A stretch of 41,857 nt of DNA from positions 1 through 41,857 of the forward strand of contig JAENRP010000365.1 of NCBI GenBank assembly GCA_024741835.1, given 5' to 3'. The translations under genes were made by a program, and so were the position numbers. This stretch comes from Diplocarpon mali (lineage: Eukaryota > Ascomycota > Leotiomycetes > Helotiales > Drepanopezizaceae). Shown one piece after another: positions 1 through 10,700 of the stretch (positions are counted from its first letter, which is position 1; every line of letters begins with the position of its first letter). The notes under the pieces were generated by a model. That model had not been told where the DNA came from, made no database searches, and saw nothing but the letters and a program-made list of their open reading frames with translations.

Positions 1-180
1 ATTCCCTGCGTTATAGCCTAAAAACCCTTTTCGATAAGAGGACTTCCTCCCTATTTAATACTTCTATAATACCTGCTATTTAATCATTTTAACTTTTCGA
101 TAAGAGGAGTGCCCTTAACCATTTAATTTATTTGATTTTAAACGCAATTCTATTCGAAACGGCAATAGCATCCAATTCCG
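1..180. other. Left-edge noncoding or gag leader with a short direct repeat
   Basis: No reading frame can be supported here. A 16-nt direct repeat, CTTTTCGATAAGAGGA, occurs at 27-42 and 93-108. I do not find the 310-bp LTR that ends Copia-A copy 1 at 5353-5662, so the 5' LTR of that element is either left of the window or lost. Confidence 0.4.
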
Positions 181-1060
181 ATCGAAACACCAAGCTTAGA
201 GACCTCCAACTCTCTTAGAAGAACTGGCAACGATAGTTCGACGATTTAGAGCTTTACTTTAAGAGCAAAGGCATCGAAATAGCGATTTAAAAGACACTTA
301 TTAAATACGCGAGAATAGCCCCTTATACTCCTTCTACCGATTCGTCTACTTCTACTTCAATAGCTAATACAACTGCTAAGGATTTACCAGATATACTAAA
401 TAAGCTTAGCCTAAGAGCTTTAGTAGATAATAACCGAGAATCCCAAAGGCAGATTTTAAATATAGAAAAGGAGAAGGAGTATAGGCTAGCCTTAGCCAAA
501 TGCAAGCTTAAGATTAATAGAGGTTTAAGCGACGAAGACTAAGATTTTGTTTAAGTTTATAATAACGCAAAGATAAGATAGGATACTTTAAAGGCAAAAT
601 ACTCTTAGACAACTGCCCTTAATACCTAGCATCTACTATAGCAGATCACTTTATTTTAATATAAAAAAGACAAAGATAGCAAGGATATAGATATAAATAT
701 AGACTCTGCCTAATCTATACTACGTAAAGTGAGGAGGAGAGTAAGAGCCGCAGATCCTAGGATAGCTATAACTTTTAAGGAAATTTAGCTTTTTAGTTTC
801 CTACTCAATAGCCTCCCTCTTAAGTTCGCTATTGCGAAATAATCTCTTCTCGTCTAACTTAACCTTAAGATCTATAAGAAGATCGACCTCCTTTGAACTA
901 TTGAGTAAGACCTCAAAGGACACTCTAAATCGGCAAATACTGCGTTATAGGGCAATAACAAGCCTAAGAAGAGGAAGGAGCGCGGGATAAGCCCTTGAGC
1001 TCATCGGGGATGCTACTTCTATAATAGTGCTTATAATATTACTAATTGTAAAGTTAGAAG
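180..1060 (+). pseudogene. Copia-A copy 1 gag relic with degenerate zinc knuckle
   Basis: A plus-strand frame runs through this segment with scattered TAA/TAG stops. A charged, Glu/Lys-rich stretch lies around 420-540. A CX2CX4HX4C-like knuckle is at about 1009-1050, where the second Cys and the His are both Tyr (C-Y-F-Y...Y....C), each a single C-to-T or G-to-A change. This fits a copia gag nucleocapsid. The gag start codon cannot be chosen because the upstream part is decayed. Confidence 0.6.
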
Positions 1061-1103
1061 GCAACTAATCGATATAGTCGCCAGCTTTAATATTAAAAAG
1101 CAA

Positions 1104-1650
1104 TTGAAGCAGAAGTTAAAAAGCAAACTGCCCTTATCCTACCGAAGGCCGCAACTACTAAAGAAAGGCAAAGGAAAAGGCTATTTAGCCAGAACTTTAG
1201 CAGATACCTCTAATAATGATAGTAGGTCATCTAAACCTAAATCTACTTCTAATGATTTAAATAATAATTATAATAAAGATGCCTACGTCTTAAAAGCCGA
1301 TCTCTATAAAATCTCTAAATCCAATTGGTATAGTAATACTAGTTGTATAATATATATAACTGATAAACCCTACCTATTTAAAGGCCTGCTTATTAAAATA
1401 AAAAGGCGCTCTATTAAGGTTAGTGGTAGAAGGTTGTATGCAGACTCAATAGGTATAGTAGAGATGAATGTCGCTAGCGTTTCTTTCCTTTTGCAAAATG
1501 TTCTCCTTATACTTAGCTTAAGCATTAATCTCTTATCTAGCTATAAGATCTATACAAAGTTGAATTGTATAGGAGTTTTCAATAATCAATTTATATAGTT
1601 TATAAATAATAATTATAAAGTGATCTTTAAGGTTAAAATCAAAGATGGAC
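1104..1650 (+). pseudogene. Copia-A copy 1 gag end and aspartic protease relic
   Basis: An open stretch of 164 codons (1104-1598) begins inside the polyprotein; its Met is unlikely to be a true start. The basic, Lys/Ser/Asn-rich first half is typical of a gag-protease linker. Around 1327-1370 the frame reads W-Y-S-N-T-S-C...Y-I-T, which aligns with the copia protease signature W-x-L-D-T-G-x-x-x-H-x-T. The catalytic Asp is Asn and the Gly is Ser, both G-to-A changes, so the protease would be dead even if expressed. The frame continues into the palindrome array without a shift. Confidence 0.7.
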
Positions 1651-1685
1651 TTTATATTATTTTAAAGGTGATATTATAGAAATTG

Positions 1686-2068
1686 ACTCCTAGGCTGGAC
1701 CTATAAGTAAATTCCTTTAAGGAAAGTGCACTTTCTACCTTAATACAATTAAGCGAGGATAAGGAGAATGGATAGACTCTTAAGCTAGGATCATAAGTGA
1801 ATTTGATAGAAATGACTCTTAGGCTAGGACTGCGAGTGGATTCTGCAAATTCGCTAATGACAACTCTTAGGCCGGGATCGCAAGTGAAATTCGCAGAAAT
1901 GACTCCTAGGCTAGGACCGCAAGTGAAATTCGCGAATTCGTCAGAGACGACTCCTAAGCTAGGACTGCGAGTAGATCTCGCCATTTCCGAGAAATCGACT
2001 CCTAAGCCAGGACCGCGAGTGGATCTTGCGGTTTTACTAAAAACGACTCCCGAGCCAGGCTCGCAACT
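1686..2068 (+). repeat. In-frame array of eight 23-bp palindromes (Copia-A copy 1)
   Basis: Eight copies start at 1686, 1776, 1815, 1863, 1902, 1950, 1998 and 2046, giving spacings of 90, 39, 48, 39, 48, 48 and 48 nt. Every start is at codon position 1 of the Copia-A frame, and each copy encodes a peptide of the type T-P-R-x-G-x-R-V. The spacers code for short varied hydrophobic/acidic peptides. The array lies between the protease and the pre-integrase zinc domain, a linker that could tolerate insertions. The same array is in Copia-A copy 3 (8 units) and copy 4 (10 units). Confidence 0.9.
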
Positions 2069-2099
2069 GGAAAACGGCAAAACCTCGAACTGCTATCAC

Positions 2100-3190
2100 T
2101 AGTCCTTTCTAGCCGCTAATGACGAAGTATTAATTGATAATAGGCTATTAAAGCTGTTAGAAGCCGAAAGCCTATTAAGGTATTAGCTAATGTATAGAAG
2201 ATTCGCGTATTTAAGGCTAGAGAAATTGAAGGGCTTGCATAAGGTCTCGACTCTAAAACGGAAGATCCAAGTACCGAAGGATCGCCCGGTGTGCCGAATT
2301 TGCAAGCTAACAAAACTTCGAAATCGGACGCAAACTAAGCTTAATCTATAGAAAGATTCGATACTAGCGCTAATATCCATTGATACTGCTAGACTATTTA
2401 TAACCTTGATCAGAGGAAATAATTGGTTTTCTTAAATAGTAGATAACTCTACTTAGCAAATATAGACTATTTGCGCTAAGACCAAATCTAAGCTTATAGA
2501 AAAGCTAGAAACTTAGAAAGTGATAGAGGAACGCTAGACCTAGTTAAAGCTAATAGCTATTAGGTCTAATAACGCATTAGAGATTAGGGCAAAGCTTAAT
2601 AAATAGGTAAAACAAGGAGTTTGTTACAAACTAACTATAATATACAAAGGTTCCTATTAGAATAGCATCATTAAGCGAAGTATCTAGCAAGTAAAGACTG
2701 ACTATTGCGCTCTACTGCAAGATGCTGACCTACTATTAGAATTCTAGGACCTTGCGGTTAAGGCAGACGTATACCTGCGAAATAGAATAGGTAGTGGACT
2801 AATAGTTAATAGCACTTGAATATTGCTATACAAAGCATATTTCGAATAGAAATTAAGCCTAGACTATATCCGCGTCTTTAGAAGCGTCTGCTACTCTTAT
2901 ATTAGCCCAAAGTCCTAGCCTACAGGTATAAAGAGCAAGAAGCTAATAGACCAAGGTAAAGAGTATATATTTATTAAGTATATTAAATAGATAATAAAGC
3001 AATAGATAGTATATGCGCTAGATCTAAGGCGAGTAATCACATCTTTAGTAGTTGAGTTCGACGAATCTTGAAATAGGAGGGAGCTATCCTTAAAGCTTTA
3101 TATACGTAGAGATTCGCAAGGTATATTACTCGACGGTAATACTATTAAGCCGAACTAATAACCCCTTTCTCTTAGCTTAGGCATATCAAG
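2100..3190 (+). pseudogene. Copia-A copy 1 integrase relic
   Basis: The HHCC pre-integrase domain is recognisable from M-Y-R-R-F-A-Y-L (about 2187-2215, the two zinc His changed to Tyr) to C-R-I-C-K-L-T-K (about 2288-2312, both Cys kept). The catalytic core follows. The first Asp is retained in I-D-T-A near 2377. The second is Asn in R-S-N-N-A-L-E near 2553. The catalytic Glu is Lys in N-S-I-I-K-R-S near 2660. All changes fit G-to-A or C-to-T. Integrase joins retroelement cDNA to the genome; this copy lacks two of its three catalytic acids. Confidence 0.8.
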
Positions 3191-5165
3191 CGCACTTGCT
3201 AATTAACGACTAGCTAGTCGTCTAAAGGCCGAATAGACTATTCCTATCGTCCGCGAACTGCCTAAAGTACGGAATAACTTCGATATCGTCGTCCCTTTAG
3301 TTAAAGCGCCTATAGTAAAGGATATTCCTAAAACAGGTACGAGTAACGACAAGCCTCTACCATTAGAAAGCGGTTCCTTAAATGATAAGCCTATAGAACC
3401 TACAGCTGAACCTACGTCCTTAAAGAGGAATAGAGACCTAGAACCGGAAGACACCTTAGATGAACGCAAGTCTAAGCGTATCTAGGCTATAATAGTGCAT
3501 AGGATCTACGAGCTTGAACTTTAATAGAGCTTTAATAAAGATAATGCGTTCCTAGCTGCTAGAGGGATAATAAAAATCTCTCTTCCAAAGACGTACAATA
3601 AAGCTATCAACAACCTAGAGAATAGAGCAGTATAAAGTAAGGTAATTTAAGAGGAGATAAGCTCTCTTACTGCAAATAGCATATAGATAAAGGAACTGAC
3701 GCTAAAGGACGTAAACCTAGTATTAATAAAGTAGGTCTTTATAATTAAGATATATGCAGATAGAACCCTAGAGCGTTATAAGGCAAGGCTTATAGCTAAG
3801 GGCTTCTCTTAATAGTATAGAGAAGACTATTTCGATACGTTTGCGCTAATAGTTCGCATAAATACCCTTTGCATATTTATAGCAATAGTAGCCGCTAAGG
3901 ACCTTAAATGCAGATAGTACGATATTAAAAATGCATTTACCAAAGCGACTATAAAGGAACGGATTTTTCTCTCCCGACCTAACGGTATTCCTATACGTGC
4001 TAGCCACTCTCTTTATATACTTTATAATATCTATAGGCTTAAATAATCAGCCTATGATTAAAACCTCTTATACAGCTCTACTCTAGTGAAAATGGGATTC
4101 GTTTAAAGCCTAGCTGACCCTTATCTATTTACCTATGCTAAGCGTAGAATCAAGTTGCTACTATATATTGACGATATTGCTATAGCTGCGAAAACAACCA
4201 CTCAATTAGATTAGTTCTTTATAACGATTTGGAAACGTTTTAATACCAAGGATCTAAGGGGAATTTATAAGATCCTCGGCATCTGCATTATAAGGAACCG
4301 CTCCACTTGAGAACTTTAGTTGGATTAAGAGTAGTATATTAAGAAGATCCTAGACCGAATGGGACTCTTTACTTATGCTCCCAACTTCAAGCTAAAGCGT
4401 ACTCCAATCGAAGGAAAGTATAACAAATTAGAGCCTACTAATAAAAATAAGCAGAGAGGAGATCTGAAGAAGTACTAATAGAATATTAGAGCAATTATAT
4501 ATACTATAGTATATATAAGACCAGATATCGCCTTTGTTATTAAGCAACTTAGTCAGAACCTAAAGGATCTGACAATTTGATACAAGAATGCAGTTAAGCG
4601 ACTTAGAAGGTACCTTCGATCGACAATTATATAGAAGGTAAGATATAGACTAACGAAACATATAAGCGCAAAGCTTAAGGTATACACTAATTCCAATTGG
4701 GCAAATATAAAAGGTCGGAAAAGTATATCTAAAAGCGTAGTAGTACTATATAGCAGACCTATATCGTAGGGAAGTAGGAAGTAGAAATCAGTAGCTATCG
4801 CAAGTACTAAGGCCGAATATATATTAATATTATCAAATTGCAAGCAAGGATTATAGATCGCTTAAGTTCTAAAAGATATAGGTTTCGCTAAGTATATTAG
4901 ACGAGATAGGAACTGTATTAATCTCTAAGTAGATAATATAAAGGCGATTGCACTTGCAAAGAATCCACACTTGCATAAGCGATCGAAATATATCGATATT
5001 GCCTACCACTTTATCTGCGACCTTATTGCAAAGAATAAGTTATCGATCACTTATATCCTAACCGATCGAATAGTAGCAAATGGATTTACAAAGCCACTAG
5101 AGACGGTTGCAAAGTTCGAAGCGTTCAAAGATATGCTAGGGTTGCAGAAGATAGTAGGGGCTTAG
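3190..5165 (+). pseudogene. Copia-A copy 1 reverse transcriptase and RNase H relic
   Basis: A charged hinge (about 3190-3490, rich in Glu/Lys/Pro, ending in a basic R-K-S-K-R-I stretch) precedes the reverse transcriptase. The frame reads Y-K-A-R-L-I-A-K-G near 3775, D-I-K-N-A-F near 3930 and the polymerase motif Y-I-D-D, intact, near 4160. RNase H includes S-T-K-A-E-Y near 4805. The open 4971-5165 segment holds the C-terminal copia signature R-S-K-Y-I-D-I-x-Y-H-F and ends near G-F-T-K-P-L. In-frame TAA/TAG stops occur throughout. Copy 1 is less mutated here than copy 2, but copy 2 keeps an Asp (G-A-T near 18420) where copy 1 has Asn. Confidence 0.85.
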
Positions 5166-5179
5166 CAGGCTCAAGGACA

Positions 5180-5329
5180 ACTCCTAGGCCCGCCCCGCGA
5201 GTCAAGTTACGTAGTCTTATAAAGGAAAGTTTTTAAATCGACTCCTAGGCCCAGACCGCGAGTTAAGTCATATAGTCTTATAAAGGAACATCTTTTAGGA
5301 AATTTAACTCCCAGTCCCGCCCTGCGAGT
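5180..5329 (+). repeat. Triplet of 23-bp palindromes after Copia-A pol (copy 1)
   Basis: Copies lie at 5180-5202, 5241-5263 and 5307-5329, each exactly 23 bp. Starts are 61 and 66 nt apart, which is not a codon-phased pattern; these lie outside pol. The third copy keeps both arms best. The same triplet is found at 18520-18671 in copy 2 and, inverted, at 38151-38299 in copy 3, so it was present before the family spread. Confidence 0.9.
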
Positions 5330-5352
5330 AGGATTAGTGATTTTAATAGAGG

Positions 5353-5662
5353 TTGCTATTAATTAATTATTTTTAATTTAAAGAGATACCTAAGAGTTAG
5401 ATTAGCGCAAAAGGATAATTGTTATTTTCCCGACTGCAGGTCAATCGGAGTAAGGTCTAAGTAAGGGTATTAAGATAGGTGATATAGCTATCACTCTAAT
5501 ATATTATCATATGACCCTACTGCTTAGTCAGTAGGATGTTAATACGTATATAACTATAGGGAAGAAAGGGGTAACCTTCCTTCCCTAACTCTTACTAATA
5601 TATCGACCATCGACCTCTAGAAGTTTCCTATACCTACTGCGCCGACTCACTTAAGCTCAATA
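5353..5662 (+). repeat. Copia-A 3' LTR, 310 bp (copy 1)
   Basis: The segment starts TTGCTATTAATT and ends CTTAAGCTCAATA. It is shared without length change with 18696-19005 and, inverted, 37817-38126. The three copies diverge right after the final AATA, which places the outer LTR end; the inner end is less certain because the TG/CA termini are decayed. It contains a hairpin with 7-bp arms CCTACTG and CAGTAGG (5516-5535) and a TATA-like TATATAA just downstream that may belong to the promoter. Confidence 0.65.
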
Positions 5663-6740
5663 CTATTAAATAATCCATCCTTTTTAAAGGTCAAGCTAAA
5701 ATAGGTTGTTTAGCTAAAGGAAAGTCCTTTAAAGATTCTGAAAATTCCAAAGAGGCTATATTAAGCGTTTAAGCAATTTGTTCGATAGCGGTTTCTAAAA
5801 TCATTTTAATAAGAGGCAGGTTAGGTCCAGTTCTAAAATTCTTATTTCTAACTCCTAGTCTAAGACCGCAAGTCAAATTATATAGTTTAATACTTATTAT
5901 ATCTTTAGGTTAAGAAGCGAATTTTAAGGTAGGCTTAACTATAAATAACTAATTCCCTTCTTTATTATTAAAAAAATCTCGTCTAAACCCTAGTATAAGA
6001 GTCCAGTTCTCTTTTAAAATAAGCAAACTATAAGCAGAAGCGCAAAGCCCTAGTATATTAATAATAGTACTATTAAGTAGGGTAATATCTATAGCCTAAT
6101 TTGATCTTTTTATAGCCCTATTAGCTACTATAAGTACTATATTAGATAAGCCTACAAATCTGCGACTATGAATTCAATTGCCTTAGAATTTTGCTACTCC
6201 TTCTTAAATAATAAAAAAATTAAGAATCTGAATAGCTTTAGCTATAGGAGTATTTTCTTTAAGAATTTTTGATAATACTCGCCTTCTATTATTAGAATTA
6301 ATATTTGTTAAGAAGCGCGAACAAAATAGGAGTCCTCTTTTATTAGTGGCTAAATTATCTAATTATCGAATAGATTCTTCTCTTTTATCTTAATCTATTC
6401 TGAAAGTATTAGCCAAGGTTATATATTAATCTGCGTTAGCTAAGAATTCCTCTCTAAAGATTCCCTTTAATCTCAATTCTTCAATTAGGAAGTTGTCAAA
6501 TTAGAGAATTCCAAGGGCTACTCGGGTTAAAAGGTTGTTAATAGCATTCGCATAAGCTAAAAGGAGTTTTTATTACTCTATATCTCTTAAGGCTGCGTAG
6601 GTCGATTTAAAGCTCTCTAATGATACAATGGCTCTGCTATCTTAAGAGAAGTTTATAACTAATGCTTATTTATCCCCTATTGCAATAGATAAAACCATTT
6701 GTGAGTTCTTTAGAAGTATATTACTTATAAAAGATAGGGA
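5663..6740 (-). pseudogene. Unassigned gag-like relic on minus strand
   Basis: The minus strand carries a frame from about 6740 down to 5690 interrupted only by TAA/TAG. It contains a Leu/Asn/Ile-rich helical stretch that resembles a retroelement capsid segment. I find no zinc knuckle, protease or other diagnostic motif, so family assignment is open. One 23-bp palindrome (5851-5873) lies in it and reads in frame as T-C-G-L-R-L-G-V. The frame stops abruptly at 5663 where the Copia-A LTR ends, suggesting Copia-A copy 1 interrupted it. It could instead be an extra 3' frame of Gypsy-A, which lies just upstream on the same strand. Confidence 0.4.
5851..5873. repeat. 23-bp palindrome, single copy
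   Basis: Dispersed palindrome copy, ACTCC...GCAAGT, with the outer right arm changed by one G-to-A. It sits in frame in the minus-strand gag-like relic. Confidence 0.85.
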
Positions 6741-7050
6741 GTATAAATAAGAGAGTTTAATAGGGTATAAGAATTAAAAGGGCATATAAGCTGCAATAGG
6801 TTTACTATATATATATTAAAGAAATTGGACTTTTTATTTATTATTTAAGGAAAGTAATAGGAATGCTATAATTAAAGGCTAATATTAAGAATGCAAAATA
6901 AGTTAAAGCAAGTAAGAATTTAAGGTGATCCTAAAAGATCTATATCTTAAATAATAAAAGAGGCGTCCTTGCTGAAAATGTAAAAATAAGAATTAAAGAA
7001 AGGTAGGACAATTGATAAGCTAGGAAATCGTTTAGTATTCCTATTTACAT
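6740..7050. other. AT-rich spacer, no gene
   Basis: This interval between the gag-like relic and the end of Gypsy-A pol is very AT-rich and shows no readable frame or clear repeat. It could hold the decayed 3' LTR of Gypsy-A, but I find no matching direct repeat near 13.6-14.2 kb. Confidence 0.35.
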
Positions 7051-7089
7051 TCTTTGGATATTTTAAGAATAATAACTTAAAGTTGCGAT

Positions 7090-8500
7090 TAGTTAGATAT
7101 TTTGATATTCTTTACTTGCAGGACCGGCTTATAAGTTAAGTTGGAAAAATCTTAGTCTTTATCTAAGGGTTTAAAATTGCTTATATCGCCGTCAGTTCCT
7201 ATAAAGGATTCGGAGGTTGTATCAATTTCTAATTCGTCTTCTAAAGGGAATAAGGTCTAGTTGCGTTAATAAAAGCGCTTTAGTCGGTTAGCTGCAAAGG
7301 TTCCTTTAATATCGACTTTATTAAGTTCTTAAAGAGAATAGTATCCCTTTTCTTTTTACTTAAACTTAACCTTAAATAGATTAAGCTATCGATAGTCAAG
7401 TTTAGTATCTGCTAATATATTAATACTTCTTATAATATCGTAGACTAGGATAAGATTATCTTTTCGAATAGGGTGCGTTTTAAGTACTTTAAAAGCAGCC
7501 TATACTTCCTTAGCTTTTTCCTAATATTATTTCTTTTACAAAATGATTTCCTTTATATCTATATCTTAGAGCTTAAGTTATTAATATCTTATTACTAGCA
7601 AATCGGAATAGTTCTAAATTTGACTATAGTCGAATAATCTCTAAATAGGCTATTAAGATTTAAAAGGGAGCTATACCTCTTTACTATAGATAAGGAAAAA
7701 TAGTATAACTCCAATCGGTTTATAAATTGTCGTTCGATAAGTAAAGAGTATTCTATAAAAGTATTTTATCTAATTCTTAAATCCTCTATAAGTAACTTTA
7801 GATAGCCTATTAAGAATGTCGCAATATCCTCGCTCTATTACTTTATTAGCTTTCGAGTTATACGCTAAGATTTGAACCTATTTAATACTATATTTTTACA
7901 AAAAAGCTTTAACTACTCCTTTATTTTTAAGGCCTTTATTAATAGTTAGTTTATTAAAAAGTCTATAGCAATAGACTACGTCTTCTTAAAGGAACTTTAC
8001 AATAGATTTAAAGTTAGCAGATCTTAAAGGTCGTCCTTTAAGCCATCCTAATAGGTCTTCCTTTACTAAAATAAAATATATAATCCTATTTTCGATTATT
8101 AGTACTTATATAATATTAAGACTGACTTTATAAAAAAGGCCTAATAGCCAGGTTAGGAATAAGGGATTCTCTTTACAATTAGGTTTTCGTTTCTAATAGG
8201 GGACGCAACTTTTTATAAAGGCTTTATAGTCCTTAAAAGAACCCTTTTAAAAGAATTTCCTTAAGAGTCGGTAGTAGGTGGACTCAGCTCCTTAGTAGCC
8301 AGTTTCCTTATAAATATCCTAAATAGCCTTAGCCCTTAGTTTTTCGTCGTTTAAGCAGAGTCGTATAAGGAATAAGTTATTACTCCTTTTAAACAATCGT
8401 CTTTCTTATACTAGATAAATTAAAGCTTTAGCTTTGAATTTCTAAAAATCCTTAAGAGCAACTGTCTTTAGTTATCTAAGCGTAATTAAAAATTTCGCGA
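7090..8500 (-). pseudogene. Gypsy-A integrase relic
   Basis: On the minus strand a Ty3/gypsy integrase frame runs from about 8400. The zinc-binding part is seen as G-A-E-S-T-Y...F-I-K-S-C near 8290-8190, and the core as K-G-R-P-L-R-S-A near 8035 followed by N-K-G-V-V-K-A-F near 7920. Acidic catalytic residues are hard to place because of decay. The frame ends with an acidic tail and the in-frame palindrome at 7114-7136. Stops are TAA/TAG. Length is near that expected for this domain in fungal gypsy elements. Confidence 0.65.
7114..7136. repeat. 23-bp palindrome, single copy
   Basis: ACTTGCAGG...TATAAGT. On the minus strand it begins at codon position 1 of the Gypsy-A pol frame and reads T-Y-K-P-V-L-Q-V near the end of the integrase region. 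Confidence 0.85.
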
Positions 8501-8548
8501 TTTCTTTAGAGTTACTTAAGTAGTTAAGTAATAAAATTCTCTCATTTG

Positions 8549-8571
8549 ACTTATAGGCTAGGCTTACGAGT
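8549..8571. repeat. 23-bp palindrome, single copy, out of usual phase
   Basis: ACTTATAGG...ACGAGT, between the RNase H and integrase domains of Gypsy-A. Unlike most coding copies it is read from another codon phase (L-V-S-L-A-Y-K), yet the frame through it stays open. Confidence 0.85.
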
Positions 8572-8579
8572 CGAGTCCC

Positions 8580-9830
8580 TTTAAGGTAATATATTAATAG
8601 ATAACTAACTTTGTTCTCTACTTACTTATTAATATCTATTTCGTCTTCTTTAATCAAATTAAAGGGGTAGGGATAAGTTCTTTTTAAAAGGCCGTCGGCG
8701 GCAGTATTTTTCGTCCTTAAAATGTGTTTGACTTTAAAGTCTATTAGTCTTATTTAAGTAATCCATTTTATTAGCAAGGCTTTTAATAGGTCGCTTGCAG
8801 CTCTATTCAATTGTTCTACTAATACTTTAGCATTAGTTTCAAAGATAAAGTAAGTGCTATAGAGGTCGCTTCTTATCTTTTTTATTACTTTTAAAGCTCT
8901 TTTGCATTCCCGTTTAATAGTATTATACTTTATCTTTACTAGATTCTAAAGACAACTTTTAAAGCGAGCTAGATGTCTTTTCTATTAGCTATTAGCTTAT
9001 TAAAGGATAGTACCTTATCTAATTAAGCTTATATTAACTATTAGTATAATTAGCCTAGCGTCGGCTCTATAGTCTATTTTAATTAGATATAGCACTTTAA
9101 GTAACGCTTGCTTCAGTTGTTTTATAGCCTCTATTTAAGGTTCCTCCTATTGAAACTTAGCCCCTTTTCAAAATAAGGCGTAAATAGGTGCTGCCTTTTT
9201 AGCGAAATCCTTAATTTAAATGCGATAGTATACTATAATGCTAATAAACGCGCAAGCTTCTACTATATTATTATACCTCTTCTATTTGTCGATTTTAAGT
9301 ACTTTAGCCCTCTAAGGACTTCGGCTATTGGAATTAGTAATAAAACCAATAATTTCTATTAATAGAAGATAGTATTATAACTTCGGACTAACTATTGCTT
9401 TTGTCCTTTCGAATTATATAAGCACTTAGTCTAGGTTCTAAATGTGTTCTATTATAAATCGTTATATATTAAGAAGAACTTCTTTATAATTATAAAATGA
9501 TCTTAATCCTTTTACTCTTATATCGTCTATATAAGAGAGCGCAATATTAGGTATGCAATCTACTAGTATCTTATAGATTACTTAAACAAATTAAGCGATC
9601 GAATTTATAGCCTCTTAAGGTAATCTTATTATCCGAAGTAGCTTAAGAGGGGTTTGAATTGCTATTATATCTTTTGATTTAATATTAAGAATAAATTGGT
9701 TATATTTAAAGAAGAAGTTAATAAGAGAGCTATAAGTTAATCCTGCGAATTCATTTGAGAACTTATCCACATTTAGAGGAATGTTAGCATCCTTAACAGT
9801 TACTCGGTTCATCTCTACTACTACTATTAT
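8580..9830 (-). pseudogene. Gypsy-A reverse transcriptase and RNase H relic
   Basis: The open minus-strand segment 9812-9615 reads D-A-N-I-P-L-N-V-D-K-F and then T-P-L-K-L-L-R near its end, the N-terminal fingers of a gypsy reverse transcriptase. The polymerase motif S-Y-I-D-D is intact near 9545-9515. Downstream, F-E-T-N-A-K-V-L-V near 8845 and N-T-A-A-D-G-L near 8700 are RNase H motifs. Outside the 9812-9615 segment TAA/TAG stops are frequent. The initial Met of that segment is internal to pol and is not a gene start. Confidence 0.8.
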
Positions 9831-10515
9831 TAGTCTGTAAGTTCTCTTCTCTTTTTTAGTAATTAAGAACTATTTATTCTTATAAGGGCTATTATAAAAC
9901 TTAAGAACACCTTACTTTAGCCTATCCTTTAATATTTCAATTACCTTTTCTTAAAGAGCTTTAGGAACACCGAATGTTTTCTCTTACTAGGCTTTGTAGG
10001 GTATTATCTTAATCTTAATATAAGGCGTAACCTCTTTTTAAATCTAGCTAAGTTCCATTTAATCAAAAGCTAAGGCGTCCTCTCGATTTATTAAGGTTTT
10101 ATAAAGTAGTTTGTATTCTTATTCTATTAAGTTATCTTCAATTTTTAGCATATTAAAATGTTCTTTTATTAGCCGATATCCGATAGGTTTATTAAAAAAT
10201 CTACTTATAATAAACTTATCGAATTTACCACCTAGCTTTAGAGGTCGAAGCTTCTCATCTTATTTAAACTAATCATCTAGTCCTTTAAGCTTTAAGCTAT
10301 TAGAGATTCCCTAATCTATTAGTTGTACTTTATTAGCTTTACTTTTATATATAGTTCGAATATTAGCTAGTACTATACTTCTCTACTTCTTTCCTTTTTT
10401 ATTAAATCCTATAAAGCGGTCCGAATTTTCCTTTTTAAAAATAAATAAAAGATTTTCTAAGTTGTCAATTTAAAGTGCGTAGATAGAAATATTATTAGTA
10501 ATTTTATTATTTTTC

Positions 10516-10538
10516 ACTCGCGGGTCCGGCTTATAAGT
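10516..10538. repeat. 23-bp palindrome in Gypsy-A linker
   Basis: ACTCGCGGG...TATAAGT. On the minus strand it starts at codon position 1 and reads T-Y-K-P-D-P-R-V. Its start is 162 nt (54 codons) from the next copy. Confidence 0.88.
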
Positions 10539-10677
10539 GGTTTTTAGGTTTTTCAAAATGATTAGTAAACTATTGAAATTTATAAAACAAACCCTCTTCT
10601 CTACTTTATTTTTCTTTTTTCTTAATTATTAATCTAATAAAATGCTAATTATACTATTTTTCAAAATTCCAGATTTG

Positions 10678-10700
10678 ACTCCTAGTCTAGGACTGTAAGT
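10678..10700. repeat. 23-bp palindrome in Gypsy-A linker
   Basis: ACTCCTAGT...TGTAAGT. On the minus strand it starts at codon position 1 and reads T-Y-S-P-R-L-G-V, in the same frame as the copy at 10516-10538. Confidence 0.88.

Larger units (their letters stand above)
120..5662 (+). mobile_element. Copia-A copy 1: near full-length Ty1/copia relic
   Basis: Domains in copia order on the plus strand: gag with a degenerate zinc knuckle (about 1009-1050), protease (about 1327), a palindrome-repeat array (1686-2068), pre-integrase zinc domain (about 2187-2310), integrase (about 2360-3070), a charged hinge (about 3190-3490), reverse transcriptase (about 3730-4260), RNase H (to 5165), then a 3' region with three palindromes and a 310-bp LTR. 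Many in-frame TAA/TAG stops replace Gln or Trp codons, so no protein can be made. The LTR ends at 5662 and the flank is the gag-like relic on the other strand, so copy 1 probably inserted into that relic. The upstream LTR and target duplication are outside the window. Confidence 0.85.

Noticed and set aside
1686..2068. CRISPR-like array (short palindromic repeats at regular spacing)
   Set aside because: Repeats are diverged, spacers are 16 or 25 nt and partly similar to each other, there are no cas genes, and the array is in frame within a eukaryotic copia polyprotein.
1652..2080. 142-codon minus-strand ORF over the Copia-A array
   Set aside because: It is the complement of a palindromic, phase-locked array; the plus strand continues the protease-integrase frame, so the minus ORF is a shadow. 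The same holds for 41399-41827 on plus.
4553..4843. Minus-strand 96-codon hydrophobic ORF resembling a membrane protein
   Set aside because: Antisense of Copia-A RNase H; hydrophobicity arises from complementing Lys/Arg-rich AT-rich codons.
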